Of a DNA stretch of 28,819 nt, positions 16,381 to 24,963 are shown piece by piece (the stretch's first letter is position 1; each line of letters begins with the position of its first letter). The stretch lies in NCBI GenBank assembly GCA_964495825.1, contig CAZBWI010000011.1:1-28819 (forward strand). The letters run 5' to 3'. The translations under genes were made by a program, and so were the position numbers. This stretch comes from CAJBLF01 sp964495825 (GTDB taxonomy: Bacteria > Patescibacteriota > Gracilibacteria > Absconditabacterales > Absconditicoccaceae). The notes below the pieces were generated by a model, which was given only the letters and a program-made list of their open reading frames with translations, was not told the DNA's origin and did not search any database.

Positions 16381-17502
16381 TTAACCAGCGAGTTTCATAT
16401 TTGGATCACCAATATGATAAATGATAATACCATTATCTCTGTCAGCAATATTATATCCGCCAACAAAATACCAAGTCACGATCTTGTTGCGACGATGCGG
16501 ATCCGTGCCATCAGGAGCCACACGTATCACAAAGTCGTCGAACACATATTGCTCAACATCAGGTGTACGAGGCAGATACACAGGATCAACAAACGCTTTA
16601 GCCAAGAAGTTTTTCCCAAAAATCAGTGTCTTATAGGCATCTTCACCGGTTGCACCGCCACCAGCTACCTTAAAATAAGGATTGTCAGTAGCAAACCACA
16701 TCACTCCTTTAAACGCGCCAAGCACACCATAGGCGAGATTGTTAGCAGGAACTGGCGAGCCTGCCTGATGCAATTGGAACGATTCAAAAACAGCACCGCT
16801 TGCACGCAGAGCAGGAACTGCCTCGTGGTGAATAATACCCATAAACAGACCATTGTCGAATCTCTCAGAGTTCGCAATGTTCGCAAGAGCAATTTCAACC
16901 ATATCAACTTTGTTGTTGTTTGCATCAAGATAATAAAGACCAGCGGCAGGATTCATGGTTGTTGTGCCTGTTGGTTTCGACATCACATATTTTACTTCGT
17001 CGCTGGTAGAAGACTTCACGGCGCCAAAAGACGTATTTGAAGCAACAGTGCACTTGGAGGCAATCAGTTTTTCCTTAGAATCTGCGGCGCAGGCGGCCAT
17101 ATAAGCAAGCACCTGAGCAACAGCGCCATCAAAAACCTGCAGTTGCGCCTTTCCTGAAATGGTGGCCTTCTGTTTTCCGTATTCCTTGATGGTAACATCA
17201 GCAACAGAAACGCTATATGAAATTTCGCTAGGATCGTTGGAAGTTTCGCCAAGTTCCAGCACATTACCGGTTGCACGGCCCATCACTGGAACACGCACAA
17301 CCTTGGCCTTACCATCAAATGAATTGACAACAGCAGTAGGAGCCTTGAGGATGTTTTCAGCGTCTGTCAGATTGACGTCTTCGCCCATAGCACCATCGGC
17401 AAATATAGCATCCAACTGCTTCTGTGTCTGGTACTTGGCAATCATGGTTGCAATATACTCAGAATTAATTAAATTTGTCATGGTAGAGGTGTCAATAGCC
17501 AT
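16381..17502 (-). CDS. Major capsid protein, N4-gp56-like (HK97 fold), 373 aa
   Basis: The main shell protein. Length and pattern fit the N4-gp56 capsid family: an N-terminal helix region (LINSEYIATMIAKYQTQKQL), an early beta segment with KVVRVPVMG, the central helix (ALANIANSERFDNGLFMGIIHHEAVPALR), then ATDNPYF, KTLIFGKNFLAKAFVDP and a C-terminal strand pair. It follows the scaffold gene, and no maturation protease gene is visible. Local base composition is more GC-rich than in the tail-tip genes, as often seen for strongly expressed genes. The SD AAGGAG overlaps the scaffold stop. A strong hairpin follows the stop codon. Confidence 0.85.
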   Translation of the reverse strand: MAIDTSTMTNLINSEYIATMIAKYQTQKQLDAIFADGAMGEDVNLTDAENILKAPTAVVNSFDGKAKVVRVPVMGRATGNVLELGETSNDPSEISYSVSVADVTIKEYGKQKATISGKAQLQVFDGAVAQVLAYMAACAADSKEKLIASKCTVASNTSFGAVKSSTSDEVKYVMSKPTGTTTMNPAAGLYYLDANNNKVDMVEIALANIANSERFDNGLFMGIIHHEAVPALRASGAVFESFQLHQAGSPVPANNLAYGVLGAFKGVMWFATDNPYFKVAGGGATGEDAYKTLIFGKNFLAKAFVDPVYLPRTPDVEQYVFDDFVIRVAPDGTDPHRRNKIVTWYFVGGYNIADRDNGIIIYHIGDPNMKLAG

Positions 17503-17514
17503 TTTTGTTTCTCC

Positions 17515-18102
17515 TTATCGCTCATTTTGAGCAGAAATAGCAATGTTTCGCCGCTCAGCAAGAAATTTAGTCATGTTGGATAGGCGGCGAGTAACCAACA
17601 TATACTCGTCATTAGAAAGAACAGGTTTTTCCGCTAGTTTTCTCCATCTGTTTTCTTCAGGAAGTTCAACAATCGTCTCCTTTTGTACTGATTCAGTTAC
17701 ATTTGTCTTTACAGGTTCATTTTTTGTATCGATTTTTGCGACATCAGGTAAAACGGTGCCATATTGTTTTTTAATTTGCTGTCTTATTTCTTCGTACTTT
17801 ACCTTAGCCGCCATTTCTGCCTCTTGCACTAGTTTATTGTGGTATTCAATTTCTGACTTAATTTTTTGATAATCTTCCAACGGATTGATTTTTTCAACCT
17901 GATATTTTTCCTTGATTGGCGCTGGAGCAGTTTCAAGGATTTTTACAATTTCCTTTTTCTTTTCTTCCGAAAACAGCGCAAGTTGCTGAGCCATTTTTTC
18001 TGCTTTTTCCTTGGCTTCTCGCAACTCATCTTCCAGTGCTTTGGCCTTGATTTCAATTTCATTTGTTACTGGTTGTTCCGTTTTTTTCTCTTGTTCACTC
18101 AT
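17515..18102 (-). CDS. Scaffolding protein, 195 aa
   Basis: A highly charged, helical protein with a long K/E-rich coiled coil in residues 15-120 (KAKALEDELREAKEKAEKMA) and a flexible C-terminal third ending in basic residues. Such proteins guide capsid assembly and leave before or during packaging. Position between portal and capsid genes supports this. It overlaps the portal gene by 8 nt, and its SD AGGAGG lies in the last portal codons. No protease motif is present, so it is a scaffold without maturation protease. Confidence 0.75.
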   Translation of the reverse strand: MSEQEKKTEQPVTNEIEIKAKALEDELREAKEKAEKMAQQLALFSEEKKKEIVKILETAPAPIKEKYQVEKINPLEDYQKIKSEIEYHNKLVQEAEMAAKVKYEEIRQQIKKQYGTVLPDVAKIDTKNEPVKTNVTESVQKETIVELPEENRWRKLAEKPVLSNDEYMLVTRRLSNMTKFLAERRNIAISAQNER

Positions 18103-19642
18103 TGTTAGCCTCCTCTATGATTGTTTTTTGAAACTCAGAACCACCAACCTGTGGTCCTTCTTTACCAATTTCACCATACATTTTTTGCTTTTCAATGTAA
18201 CCAAGTGCACCGTTTGTCGCAGGATCATTTCCATATAATGATATATTCAACGAACGATACAGATTTACTTCCTGCGCATATTGCTCTAGGTTTTCTTTCC
18301 ACTTCACATATGCTTCCTCTTCTGTTAAAATATCAGGATGCTCCATCATCATTCGTTCAATCGTACTTTCAATTCCATGCTTTACCTTTTCTCTGTGTAA
18401 TTCCCATTCTGTACGAGGATCACGCATGCTTGGAAATGGTGATTGAAAACGTATGGAAACCTTTTCATAATAGTCAGAGCCATCATATAAAAGAGACATT
18501 TTTTGCAGATTTTCCCATAATTCTAGTTCAACTCCGTGCCATAATTCAACCTGCTCTTCCCAATGATGTAAAAGCTCTTCTGAAATACTGCTCCATACAT
18601 CCGATGATTGAAAATCACCTTTGTAAATGATCTTCGAAACACCATGGTTTCCAGCAAGCGAAATGGCCTTCGTTTCAATGTAGTTTTCAAAACCGAAATC
18701 TTTATCTGCTAAATCAATCGTATCAATATTGGCAGGCCAAATCGTATTCGGAGACGCTTCCAGCTGGTCTACCTTTATTCTTTCTTCATCTGTCTGGACC
18801 ATTTGTTTGAATGATTTCAAATATGTTACCTTGGAAGCCATTGCCTCCATAATACCTACATCTATTGTGCCATTGATCAGGTCTCTTACATGGTCTACCG
18901 TGCGAATTTTTTCAAAACCACAGCCTTGAAACCCAACCCACACAGGATTTCCTATTTCAACAAACTTTACATTATATTTAGGCAATCTTCTGCTGGCTTT
19001 TGTAATGAAATTTTCTCTTATAAATGAAGATTCGTCTAAAATTGATATAAGATAATAGTCCTCATACTGGCATATAATATCAAACTTATTGTCCGTATAG
19101 TTCGGAATAATAAATGTTTTATGCGCAGGAACGACAATCAGGTCTAAAACAGCCGGAACAAGGCCACCAAGTGTTTCATCCTTTTTTGTCATAAATACAG
19201 GCCAAATGCATACATTTCCTGTCGCATTCAGCAATTTACATGCATAATCAAGTTTTGCATTGATTCTTTTCGCGTTGTTTGTAAATATCTTTTGTAATTC
19301 AACGTTTTTTGCACGTCTTATTGGTGGTCTTTCATATGTCTTCGCCTTGATATTTGCAACTTTTCTGAGAGGATTGCTAATTGGCTGTATAAATTTATCA
19401 AGATCCTTCCAAGCCTTCATATACCTAAAGCCGAGAACAGCCTTTAAAATGGCATCGTGCTTGTGCATATAAATCATATATGCAAAATACTGGTTTCTAA
19501 CCTCTTCTAACTCTTCGGCGGACATACCAGTTGGCGATGAATATAAATTTGAAAAATCGCTAAAAGTGCTAAAAAATGAATTAGCCTTTTTTTGCATATT
19601 TTTCAATAAATTCAAATAGTTATCCGCCTCACGTGTTGCCAT
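18095..19642 (-). CDS. Portal protein, 515 aa
   Basis: The dodecameric ring protein through which DNA enters and leaves the capsid. Position after TerL and before scaffold and capsid, and size, fit a portal. The sequence is mixed alpha/beta, with a helical N-terminus (EADNYLNLLKNMQKKANSFF), a central strand-rich wing (GLVPAVLDLIVVPAHKTFII) and helical stem/crown segments near residues 350-480 (EELLHHWEEQVELWHGVELE). The ATG has an SD GAGAGG and is preceded by a promoter at 19663-19690, so portal appears to begin a transcription unit. The exact portal subfamily is not recognised. Confidence 0.8.
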   Translation of the reverse strand: MATREADNYLNLLKNMQKKANSFFSTFSDFSNLYSSPTGMSAEELEEVRNQYFAYMIYMHKHDAILKAVLGFRYMKAWKDLDKFIQPISNPLRKVANIKAKTYERPPIRRAKNVELQKIFTNNAKRINAKLDYACKLLNATGNVCIWPVFMTKKDETLGGLVPAVLDLIVVPAHKTFIIPNYTDNKFDIICQYEDYYLISILDESSFIRENFITKASRRLPKYNVKFVEIGNPVWVGFQGCGFEKIRTVDHVRDLINGTIDVGIMEAMASKVTYLKSFKQMVQTDEERIKVDQLEASPNTIWPANIDTIDLADKDFGFENYIETKAISLAGNHGVSKIIYKGDFQSSDVWSSISEELLHHWEEQVELWHGVELELWENLQKMSLLYDGSDYYEKVSIRFQSPFPSMRDPRTEWELHREKVKHGIESTIERMMMEHPDILTEEEAYVKWKENLEQYAQEVNLYRSLNISLYGNDPATNGALGYIEKQKMYGEIGKEGPQVGGSEFQKTIIEEANNE

Positions 19643-19662
19643 TTTTTACACCTCTCTATATA

Positions 19663-19690
19663 ATTATACTTCAGAAATAAAAAAATGCAA
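19663..19690 (-). promoter_or_regulatory. Promoter for head genes
   Basis: On the minus strand TTGCAT and TATAAT are separated by 16 bp. It lies between TerL and portal, 21 nt before the portal ATG. The -35 hexamer is identical to that of the promoter at 23953-23981. Confidence 0.65.
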
Positions 19691-19706
19691 GTTTTTTTAA
19701 AAAAAA

Positions 19707-21491
19707 TTACAATAATAAATATTTTCCTGTACTAGCAACTATTGGGTGTTTATCCTTTTCTTCATTGGATAACTTTTCCTTACCAATCCTGTGGACAATC
19801 TCGTATGTTTTTGTCAGTTCATCTTCATCAACATTTGACAATTGAAATTTAGGATATAAATTGTATACTACATAACTTAATGCATCATACATATGACAAT
19901 ATTCTGACTTGATATCAGGTATTCCACCACGCGCAAGAGGCATTTTTTCCATCGATTCTATACAGTTTTTACATCCGTCCAAGAAAAATATGTGCGAATT
20001 GTTATACCTATCAAGTATACGAGAACGAAGGCATTCAAGGCGCTCCATGCGAGCAGGATTCGCTCCGTATCGACTGCGATTGGAAACATTTTTATTTACT
20101 CTACGTACCATCGATTTCGGCTGAATTACCTTGAACCCAGCACTTGAAAGTATCCTGTAAGCGGTATCCGTTACATCACCATATTTTTTTGATTGACCAC
20201 CAGCGCCTTGCCACCATGCAGATGCGTCTGCAACAATCACAACCTTTTGAACCTTCTCTTCCTGAGTCGAATTGTCATTGAATACACCATTTAACCACGG
20301 AATTATCTTTCTATGTAAAAATTTATCAGTATTTGTGTCCTTGTCATATAATTCATAATGTGCTACCAATGTGCCGCCTGAAGGAGACCAATACAATTTA
20401 AATGCAACAAAAGTCATTGGACTAACATTGAAGTCCATACCACATATATATTCCGCGCTAATATCCCACCTTTCTTCACAGTAGTATCTTGTGATATCAA
20501 CAAGATATTCAGGAACACGATGCAAAACATGTATATCCTTGTTAAAGTCATAAATTGCTGTTCCTTCTGTTTTACTGTATTTTCCTAATATCTCACGCGC
20601 ATACTCACTGTTTGTCATTTGCCGCTCTGCAAGTTTTATTTTTCTTTTCGCCTTTTCACTTAGAAAAATATTGTCATAGGAACTGCCATAATAAATCGTT
20701 TTTATTGATGCTCTTAGTGCCTCATCACTTGACATACTCTTCTTTTCCTCAAAATACATGGTTTCATGAATAGGAGGAGGTGTATAAACTGAAATAATAC
20801 AGCCATCATATTCAACGGTTGCACCTTTACATCCTTCCAGCACAGCAGCAGTATTATCATAATATGTTGGTTCGTCTAACAAAACAAGGTCAAAACTGTA
20901 AGAACGACCAGCCTTTTTATAGTTTCTCTGGCTGAAAAATACAATCGAACTACCATTCATGAAATATAACGTGCTATGCTTCTTGTCATACGAACTTATC
21001 CATTCCTCAGGTATAACAGCCTGTATCTTGGCCAACATTTCATTATTTGATTTATAATCAAGCCCAAACATTCCTACCTTGGCATAGGTATTTATCACAC
21101 AAAAAGCCAACGCAAAGCGGACAGCACCTTCTGTTTTGCCGCTACGTCTACCACCACGAACCTGAATTTGGCTAATTGGATACTCTCTATTTCTGTCAAG
21201 TACAAGAGGCAATAACGAAAATAATCGAACCTGAGGTGGTGACATATACCAAACCGTTTGTATAGGCCTTTTATATTCGTTCAATTCCTCTTCTTTTGAT
21301 ATGTATGTACCAGCCCATTTATGATAAATACCACCAATCTGCATCAATTCATTTTGATTCAATGCATCAATAACCTTTACACGAAAATCAATATACAGTC
21401 TTCCACTTTCAATGAAATTCTTATGATATAAATCAAGCCACTTTCGCGGAGACCTGCTTGCAATTGAATCAAAAAATATAAGTTCGCTCAT
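19707..21491 (-). CDS. Terminase large subunit (TerL), 594 aa
   Basis: The packaging motor and DNA-cutting enzyme. Walker A is GGRRSGKT (residues 113-120), Walker B with catalytic glutamate is VLLDEP (203-208). The RNase H-like nuclease carries D353 (GMDFNVSP), D422 (VIVADAS) and D536 (HMYDALSY). The order ATPase then nuclease and total length are typical. It cleaves concatemers or pac sites and pumps DNA through the portal. Its start overlaps the stop of the 147-aa gene (TGATG), as for a TerS-TerL pair. The SD AAGGAG is 10 nt upstream. All expected catalytic residues are present. Confidence 0.95.
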   Translation of the reverse strand: MSELIFFDSIASRSPRKWLDLYHKNFIESGRLYIDFRVKVIDALNQNELMQIGGIYHKWAGTYISKEEELNEYKRPIQTVWYMSPPQVRLFSLLPLVLDRNREYPISQIQVRGGRRSGKTEGAVRFALAFCVINTYAKVGMFGLDYKSNNEMLAKIQAVIPEEWISSYDKKHSTLYFMNGSSIVFFSQRNYKKAGRSYSFDLVLLDEPTYYDNTAAVLEGCKGATVEYDGCIISVYTPPPIHETMYFEEKKSMSSDEALRASIKTIYYGSSYDNIFLSEKAKRKIKLAERQMTNSEYAREILGKYSKTEGTAIYDFNKDIHVLHRVPEYLVDITRYYCEERWDISAEYICGMDFNVSPMTFVAFKLYWSPSGGTLVAHYELYDKDTNTDKFLHRKIIPWLNGVFNDNSTQEEKVQKVVIVADASAWWQGAGGQSKKYGDVTDTAYRILSSAGFKVIQPKSMVRRVNKNVSNRSRYGANPARMERLECLRSRILDRYNNSHIFFLDGCKNCIESMEKMPLARGGIPDIKSEYCHMYDALSYVVYNLYPKFQLSNVDEDELTKTYEIVHRIGKEKLSNEEKDKHPIVASTGKYLLL

Positions 21492-21934
21492 CAGTCAGAT
21501 ACTCCTTTTTCTTTTTCTGACTTCGTAAGCCCAGTAATCAAATCATCTTCCTTAATCGAAATCTCTTTTTCATCAATCAGTTTTCCTGATACAAACAACC
21601 TCGGATTTTCTCTAATACGGCGCTCTCTTTCTGCATTTTTCTGCTCTGCCTTCATTACATGTAACTGTATTTCGCTGATTTTTCTCAATATTTCTTCATT
21701 TGCAGCCTTTCCATGCCTGATCTTGTAAATCCTGTCTAAAACATCAGAAATCGCCTTTAACGTTTTTGCCGATGTTTCAACACCAATGTCGCCTTTCTGC
21801 ATCTCATTTTCTACAACAACCTGAAGTGCCTTTACAAGTATCTGCAATTGATTGAGCATAAATACAAATTCTTCTTCAATCAAATTGGCGCTTGTTGGCT
21901 GTTGTTTATGTGTTTTACCGCTTTTTTTGTCCAT
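21491..21934 (-). CDS. Terminase small subunit candidate, 147 aa
   Basis: A charged helical protein directly upstream of TerL, with overlapping stop and start. The polar N-terminus is followed by long helices (about 20-110, with VFMLNQLQILVKALQVVVEN and AISDVLDRIYKIR) and a charged tail, consistent with the oligomerisation core of small terminases. No clear helix-turn-helix is visible at the N-terminus, so the call is mainly positional. It would recognise phage DNA and stimulate TerL. The SD is GAGG, relatively weak. Confidence 0.55.
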   Translation of the reverse strand: MDKKSGKTHKQQPTSANLIEEEFVFMLNQLQILVKALQVVVENEMQKGDIGVETSAKTLKAISDVLDRIYKIRHGKAANEEILRKISEIQLHVMKAEQKNAERERRIRENPRLFVSGKLIDEKEISIKEDDLITGLTKSEKEKGVSD

Positions 21935-21935
21935 A

Positions 21936-22895
21936 TTATAGCCTCATCGCCGCTCTACGCGTTGCACGGAATATCGCCTTCATGATTCTCATAATGTTCA
22001 TTGCATTGCGCCTGTTCATCGCAAGTATATAAGAATCACTCATCTCCTTGTAGACCAACCCAGCCTGACGCGCAACCTTCATGTTCACAAATCTATTGTC
22101 ATATACAGAAGAATTGCGCATAACAAATTCAATCATCTCATTCATTTTCCTGTACTGCGTATGTGACGCAAAAAACTTCCAGTTTTGTACCGTTTTTTCT
22201 CTCTTCTTCGGAACACTAAAAACAACACGCACATTCGTCGGTGTAAATCCTGTACGAGAATTGATTTTTACATATGACGCCTTGATGTTTTCGGCCAATA
22301 AACCTGAGTTCATACCAACACTGGTGTATTTCGGCGAATAGAATTTTCCAAGATACTTATAGTTATCTTTTACCTTTTTTATAAACTCTTTCCTCTTTTT
22401 GCGCGATTTCTGCGCCTCACTTGAAATAAGGTTCCTGTCAATATACAAATTGTTCAACCTAGCACGTAACGCCGAAATACGAGCCGCTCTCTTTTCCTGC
22501 TGTAACCGTAAATTTATCTTTTTTATACGACTTTCAACCTGTTTCATGCGCTCATTCAATGTCTTCGTATGATATGCACCTTTTATTGCATCATTTTCAA
22601 GATCAATGTACAAATCTTTATCGTCATACTTAAAAACATTCTTATAAGGCGAAAATCCAGCATACTTCTTCCTGTGCGGTAATTCATACCCATCAGGATG
22701 AACTCCATCCATCACACATGACTTGTAATATTCAACCAATGCCTGCGACATTTCATTTAGCAAAAACTCACCATCAGTCGCAGTAAAAGCATATCCTCCC
22801 ATATTAAAGACAACGTTAAAACGGTTTCTCCTCTGTCCTGAGCCTTTAGTCGTTACAGACGATACATGAATTGGCTTCATAACAAAAGGTTTCAT
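21936..22895 (-). CDS. Basic coiled-coil protein of unknown function, 319 aa
   Basis: A strongly basic protein. Residues 110-180 form a K/R/E-rich coiled coil (NERMKQVESRIKKINLRL), and the C-terminal 60 residues are rich in R, M and A and end RATRRAAMRL, suggesting nucleic-acid binding. Residues 20-60 are beta-like (RFNVVFNMGGYAFTATDG). It is transcribed just before the terminase genes, 1 nt apart. Possible roles include DNA binding during packaging or a minor head protein. The zinc and active-site clusters of transposases are absent and I do not recognise a family. The SD is GAGGAA. Confidence 0.7.
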   Translation of the reverse strand: MKPFVMKPIHVSSVTTKGSGQRRNRFNVVFNMGGYAFTATDGEFLLNEMSQALVEYYKSCVMDGVHPDGYELPHRKKYAGFSPYKNVFKYDDKDLYIDLENDAIKGAYHTKTLNERMKQVESRIKKINLRLQQEKRAARISALRARLNNLYIDRNLISSEAQKSRKKRKEFIKKVKDNYKYLGKFYSPKYTSVGMNSGLLAENIKASYVKINSRTGFTPTNVRVVFSVPKKREKTVQNWKFFASHTQYRKMNEMIEFVMRNSSVYDNRFVNMKVARQAGLVYKEMSDSYILAMNRRNAMNIMRIMKAIFRATRRAAMRL

Positions 22896-23086
22896 TTTTT
22901 ATGTTCCTCGCATAATGTAGGATAAATGTTTACATGTATGACTATGTATGTTTTTGGTGTTAAATCGCACGAAAATGGCCTGACCACATGGGTCAATTGG
23001 ATTTTCGCCCATATACCTGGCCGGTATGGCTCACCCACCTGCACCATCAGCCTCCGATGCAGCCTGCTCAGTTTCATTGCCACCAT
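22892..23086 (-). CDS. Doubtful overlapping ORF, 64 aa
   Basis: This frame starts inside the 58-aa gene at ATG 23084-23086, preceded by GGAGG with a 9-nt spacer. It ends with an ATGA overlap onto the 319-aa gene. It would fill the otherwise empty 135-nt gap 22896-23030. Against it, the composition (many P, R, H, W, C) differs from neighbouring genes, and its first third lies out of frame in a better supported gene. Confidence 0.2.
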   Translation of the reverse strand: MVAMKLSRLHRRLMVQVGEPYRPGIWAKIQLTHVVRPFSCDLTPKTYIVIHVNIYPTLCEEHKK

Positions 23087-23207
23087 CGCCTACAACCTCC
23101 AATAATACAATGTCTCCACTTCCATCATTCGAATCAACTAAAATATAATCACCAACAGGCAAAATGCCAAATTGCTGAAAAAATTGTTGTAACCTTCTAC
23201 CAGCCAT
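23031..23207 (-). CDS. Hypothetical protein, 58 aa
   Basis: I translated this frame by hand. It starts MAGRRLQQFFQQFGILPVGD and ends EQAASEADGAGG. The first 40 residues look like a small folded domain with strands (DYILVDSN, DIVLLEVVGDG), followed by an acidic Gly/Ala tail. The ATG overlaps the end of the nuclease-like gene by 11 nt, and the SD GAGGAAA lies in that gene. It is probably co-expressed with the nuclease-like protein. The acidic tail could serve as an interaction or DNA-mimic segment, which is speculation. The 135-nt stretch after it (22896-23030) holds only a short TGACC/GGTCA hairpin. Confidence 0.6.
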   Translation of the reverse strand: MAGRRLQQFFQQFGILPVGDYILVDSNDGSGDIVLLEVVGDGGNETEQAASEADGAGG

Positions 23208-23931
23208 GATTTACTATTTCCTCTATGTGACTTCCAAATAAATGAATATCTCTTTCACCATGTTTGTTTACATCTAATAACATATTCTCACATCTGATTA
23301 CATATCCATCACTCGCAAATGTGTCTCCATACCAGCCGGTTCCAATATGATAAAAAACACTTAGCATTGGTATTCCTTTTTCTTTCAACCAATTCGCCAA
23401 TATCTTTTCGCTTCCTGTTATACCTTTATCTTTACATGAAAACCACTTATATTCAAATACAATTGTTTTTTCCGACTTTAGCCAGCCATCTATGTCACAT
23501 GCATATAGATCATCTCCAAATAGCCTGTGCCTGCGTGATAACCACATAACCTTCTCCGAATCATTCATACCTGTAGGTACAACATCAGGAATTGGTATAT
23601 CATATCTTTTTCCACACGCCAACAACCTTACAATGTTTTCTTCTCCTTTTTCTACAACTGTATCCATCTTTTTATATAACTCAGCATTTCTTGTACTCTT
23701 TCCTTCAAAATATACTACCTGACCATAAGATGCTATTCCTTCATTGCATATTCTATTCTTCCAATCCTCTCCTTCTTTCGCTATAACATAATCAATTATC
23801 ATCTTCGGCCTTTTATCTCTTATTTCTACAAGACGTAAATAACCTGTTGGTATTTCTATCTTTCCGTTGCAAGATAAATTGTTTTTGATTTTCCTTGTGT
23901 CTCTGCGACCGTTACGTTCTATTGCTACCAT
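23197..23931 (-). CDS. PD-(D/E)xK nuclease-like protein, 244 aa
   Basis: The region 140-165 reads DDLYACDIDG followed by TIVFEYKW, which gives an acidic residue (D146 or D148), a strand and E160-x-K162. This is the metal-binding core of PD-(D/E)xK enzymes (restriction enzymes, Holliday resolvases, phage exonucleases). The N-terminal 130 residues are unrecognised and may hold a substrate-binding part. It has its own promoter (23953-23981) and a strong SD AGGAGGAAGG before the ATG. It is transcribed next to a 58-aa gene. Possible roles are DNA processing or host DNA attack. The motif is short, so the family call is moderate. Confidence 0.5.
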   Translation of the reverse strand: MVAIERNGRRDTRKIKNNLSCNGKIEIPTGYLRLVEIRDKRPKMIIDYVIAKEGEDWKNRICNEGIASYGQVVYFEGKSTRNAELYKKMDTVVEKGEENIVRLLACGKRYDIPIPDVVPTGMNDSEKVMWLSRRHRLFGDDLYACDIDGWLKSEKTIVFEYKWFSCKDKGITGSEKILANWLKEKGIPMLSVFYHIGTGWYGDTFASDGYVIRCENMLLDVNKHGERDIHLFGSHIEEIVNHGW

Positions 23932-23952
23932 TTTTCCTTCCTCCTGATTATA

Positions 23953-23981
23953 ATTATATTTTATTTTTATTTTTTATGCAA
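23953..23981 (-). promoter_or_regulatory. Promoter of the nuclease-like gene
   Basis: On the minus strand TTGCAT and TATAAT are separated by 17 A/T-only bases. A second TATAAT follows at once (23947-23952), and the AGGAGG SD begins just after it, so the transcript has a very short leader. Immediately upstream, 23994-24012, lies an A/T-only inverted repeat followed by a T run, which could weakly terminate the 221-aa gene. Confidence 0.7.
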
Positions 23982-23989
23982 GAAAAAAA

Positions 23990-24655
23990 CTAAATTATTT
24001 TATAAAAATAATCTTTCATGTCGTTTTTCCTTTTTATTATCCTTTTATCATTGATTTTACAATCAAAATTAACCTGCAATGTGGTATCACCATTCGTCGT
24101 ACCATTCAGCCAAGCCTCTTCTTCTCCATTTTTGTATATCAACGTCTTGATATGACCACGTAGTATACCTTTCTCATCCTTCCTCTTGGTTACAGCAAAT
24201 GTGCCAACATCAATGTCACCTGACACCTTTTCTAGCCTGAGAACCTCATTCCTGTTGCTAAAATACAAAACAGGCATGCCTTCTTCAACCATATAAAAGG
24301 ATAACATATTTTTCATGTTCGTATCCTTCCATACATACATTCCGGCTACATTCCTATAAAAGGTAAAATACTTGTTCTTATCATAATACACATAAGGTAC
24401 CTCTCCAGTCTTACAAAAAGACGATACCTGCATACACCACGACCACACAGCAAGACAATCAAAACCGCGCCGAACAGGCGCTAGAACGTGCTCTGGCTTG
24501 CATAGCAGTATAACCATACCACCAGCCAGCCACGGATGCATTCTAGGCCAACTGTCTCCTGCAAATATCGAATTCAGTTCGTGACCTCCTAGCCCATAAC
24601 TTAACCTGTTCATTCGTTCCTTGACTAAACCATAAATTTCTTCCAATAGTGCCAT
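23990..24655 (-). CDS. Hypothetical protein, 221 aa
   Basis: No family recognised. Residues 1-60 are helical, with HELNSIFAGDSWPRMHPWLAGG. Residues 60-150 include four cysteines and many aromatics (CLAVWSWCMQVSSFC, VYYDKNKYFTFY). The C-terminal 70 residues are basic and beta-like. No membrane segment is certain. It is the first gene after the repeat-rich region and has its own extended -10 promoter, an SD GGAGG and a 9-nt spacer. It may act early in infection; the sequence gives no mechanism. Confidence 0.7.
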   Translation of the reverse strand: MALLEEIYGLVKERMNRLSYGLGGHELNSIFAGDSWPRMHPWLAGGMVILLCKPEHVLAPVRRGFDCLAVWSWCMQVSSFCKTGEVPYVYYDKNKYFTFYRNVAGMYVWKDTNMKNMLSFYMVEEGMPVLYFSNRNEVLRLEKVSGDIDVGTFAVTKRKDEKGILRGHIKTLIYKNGEEEAWLNGTTNGDTTLQVNFDCKINDKRIIKRKNDMKDYFYKII

Positions 24656-24679
24656 CGCCTACAACCTCCAGCATGCCTA

Positions 24680-24688
24680 ATTATACCA
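24680..24688 (-). promoter_or_regulatory. Extended -10 promoter of the 221-aa gene
   Basis: On the minus strand TGG is followed directly by TATAAT, an extended -10 element with perfect hexamer. The -35 region is poor, as tolerated for extended -10 promoters. It lies 25 nt before the ATG. Confidence 0.55.
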
Positions 24689-24770
24689 CATTTTTTGTTT
24701 TTCTCGCATATGTCGGCCTATCGGCTAACCAACGGCTGCGACAGTATACAATAGCATGAAAATAGGTAAT

Positions 24771-24795
24771 ATGAAGAGTATGAACGATGAAGAGT
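24771..24795 (+). repeat. Iterons 1-2 (ATGAAGAGT, direct)
   Basis: Two exact copies start at 24771 and 24787, 16 bp apart, on the left side of the A/T block. Confidence 0.85.
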
Positions 24796-24896
24796 TCATT
24801 TTTCCTCCGGTTCCATTTTTATCGAAACAGAAATTTTTTTTTTCTCTCCAAAAAAAAAATTTTTTTCTTCCTCAAGAATGAATAAACGACCAAAAT

Positions 24897-24923
24897 ACTC
24901 TTCATACTCTTCATACTCTTCAT
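24897..24923 (-). repeat. Iterons 3-5 (perfect tandem, inverted)
   Basis: Three head-to-tail copies of ACTCTTCAT on the plus strand (24897, 24906, 24915), the reverse complement of the flanking iterons. Confidence 0.9.
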
Positions 24924-24963
24924 AGGTATAGAAAAAAGTATTGATTTATATAGATTTTTTTAT

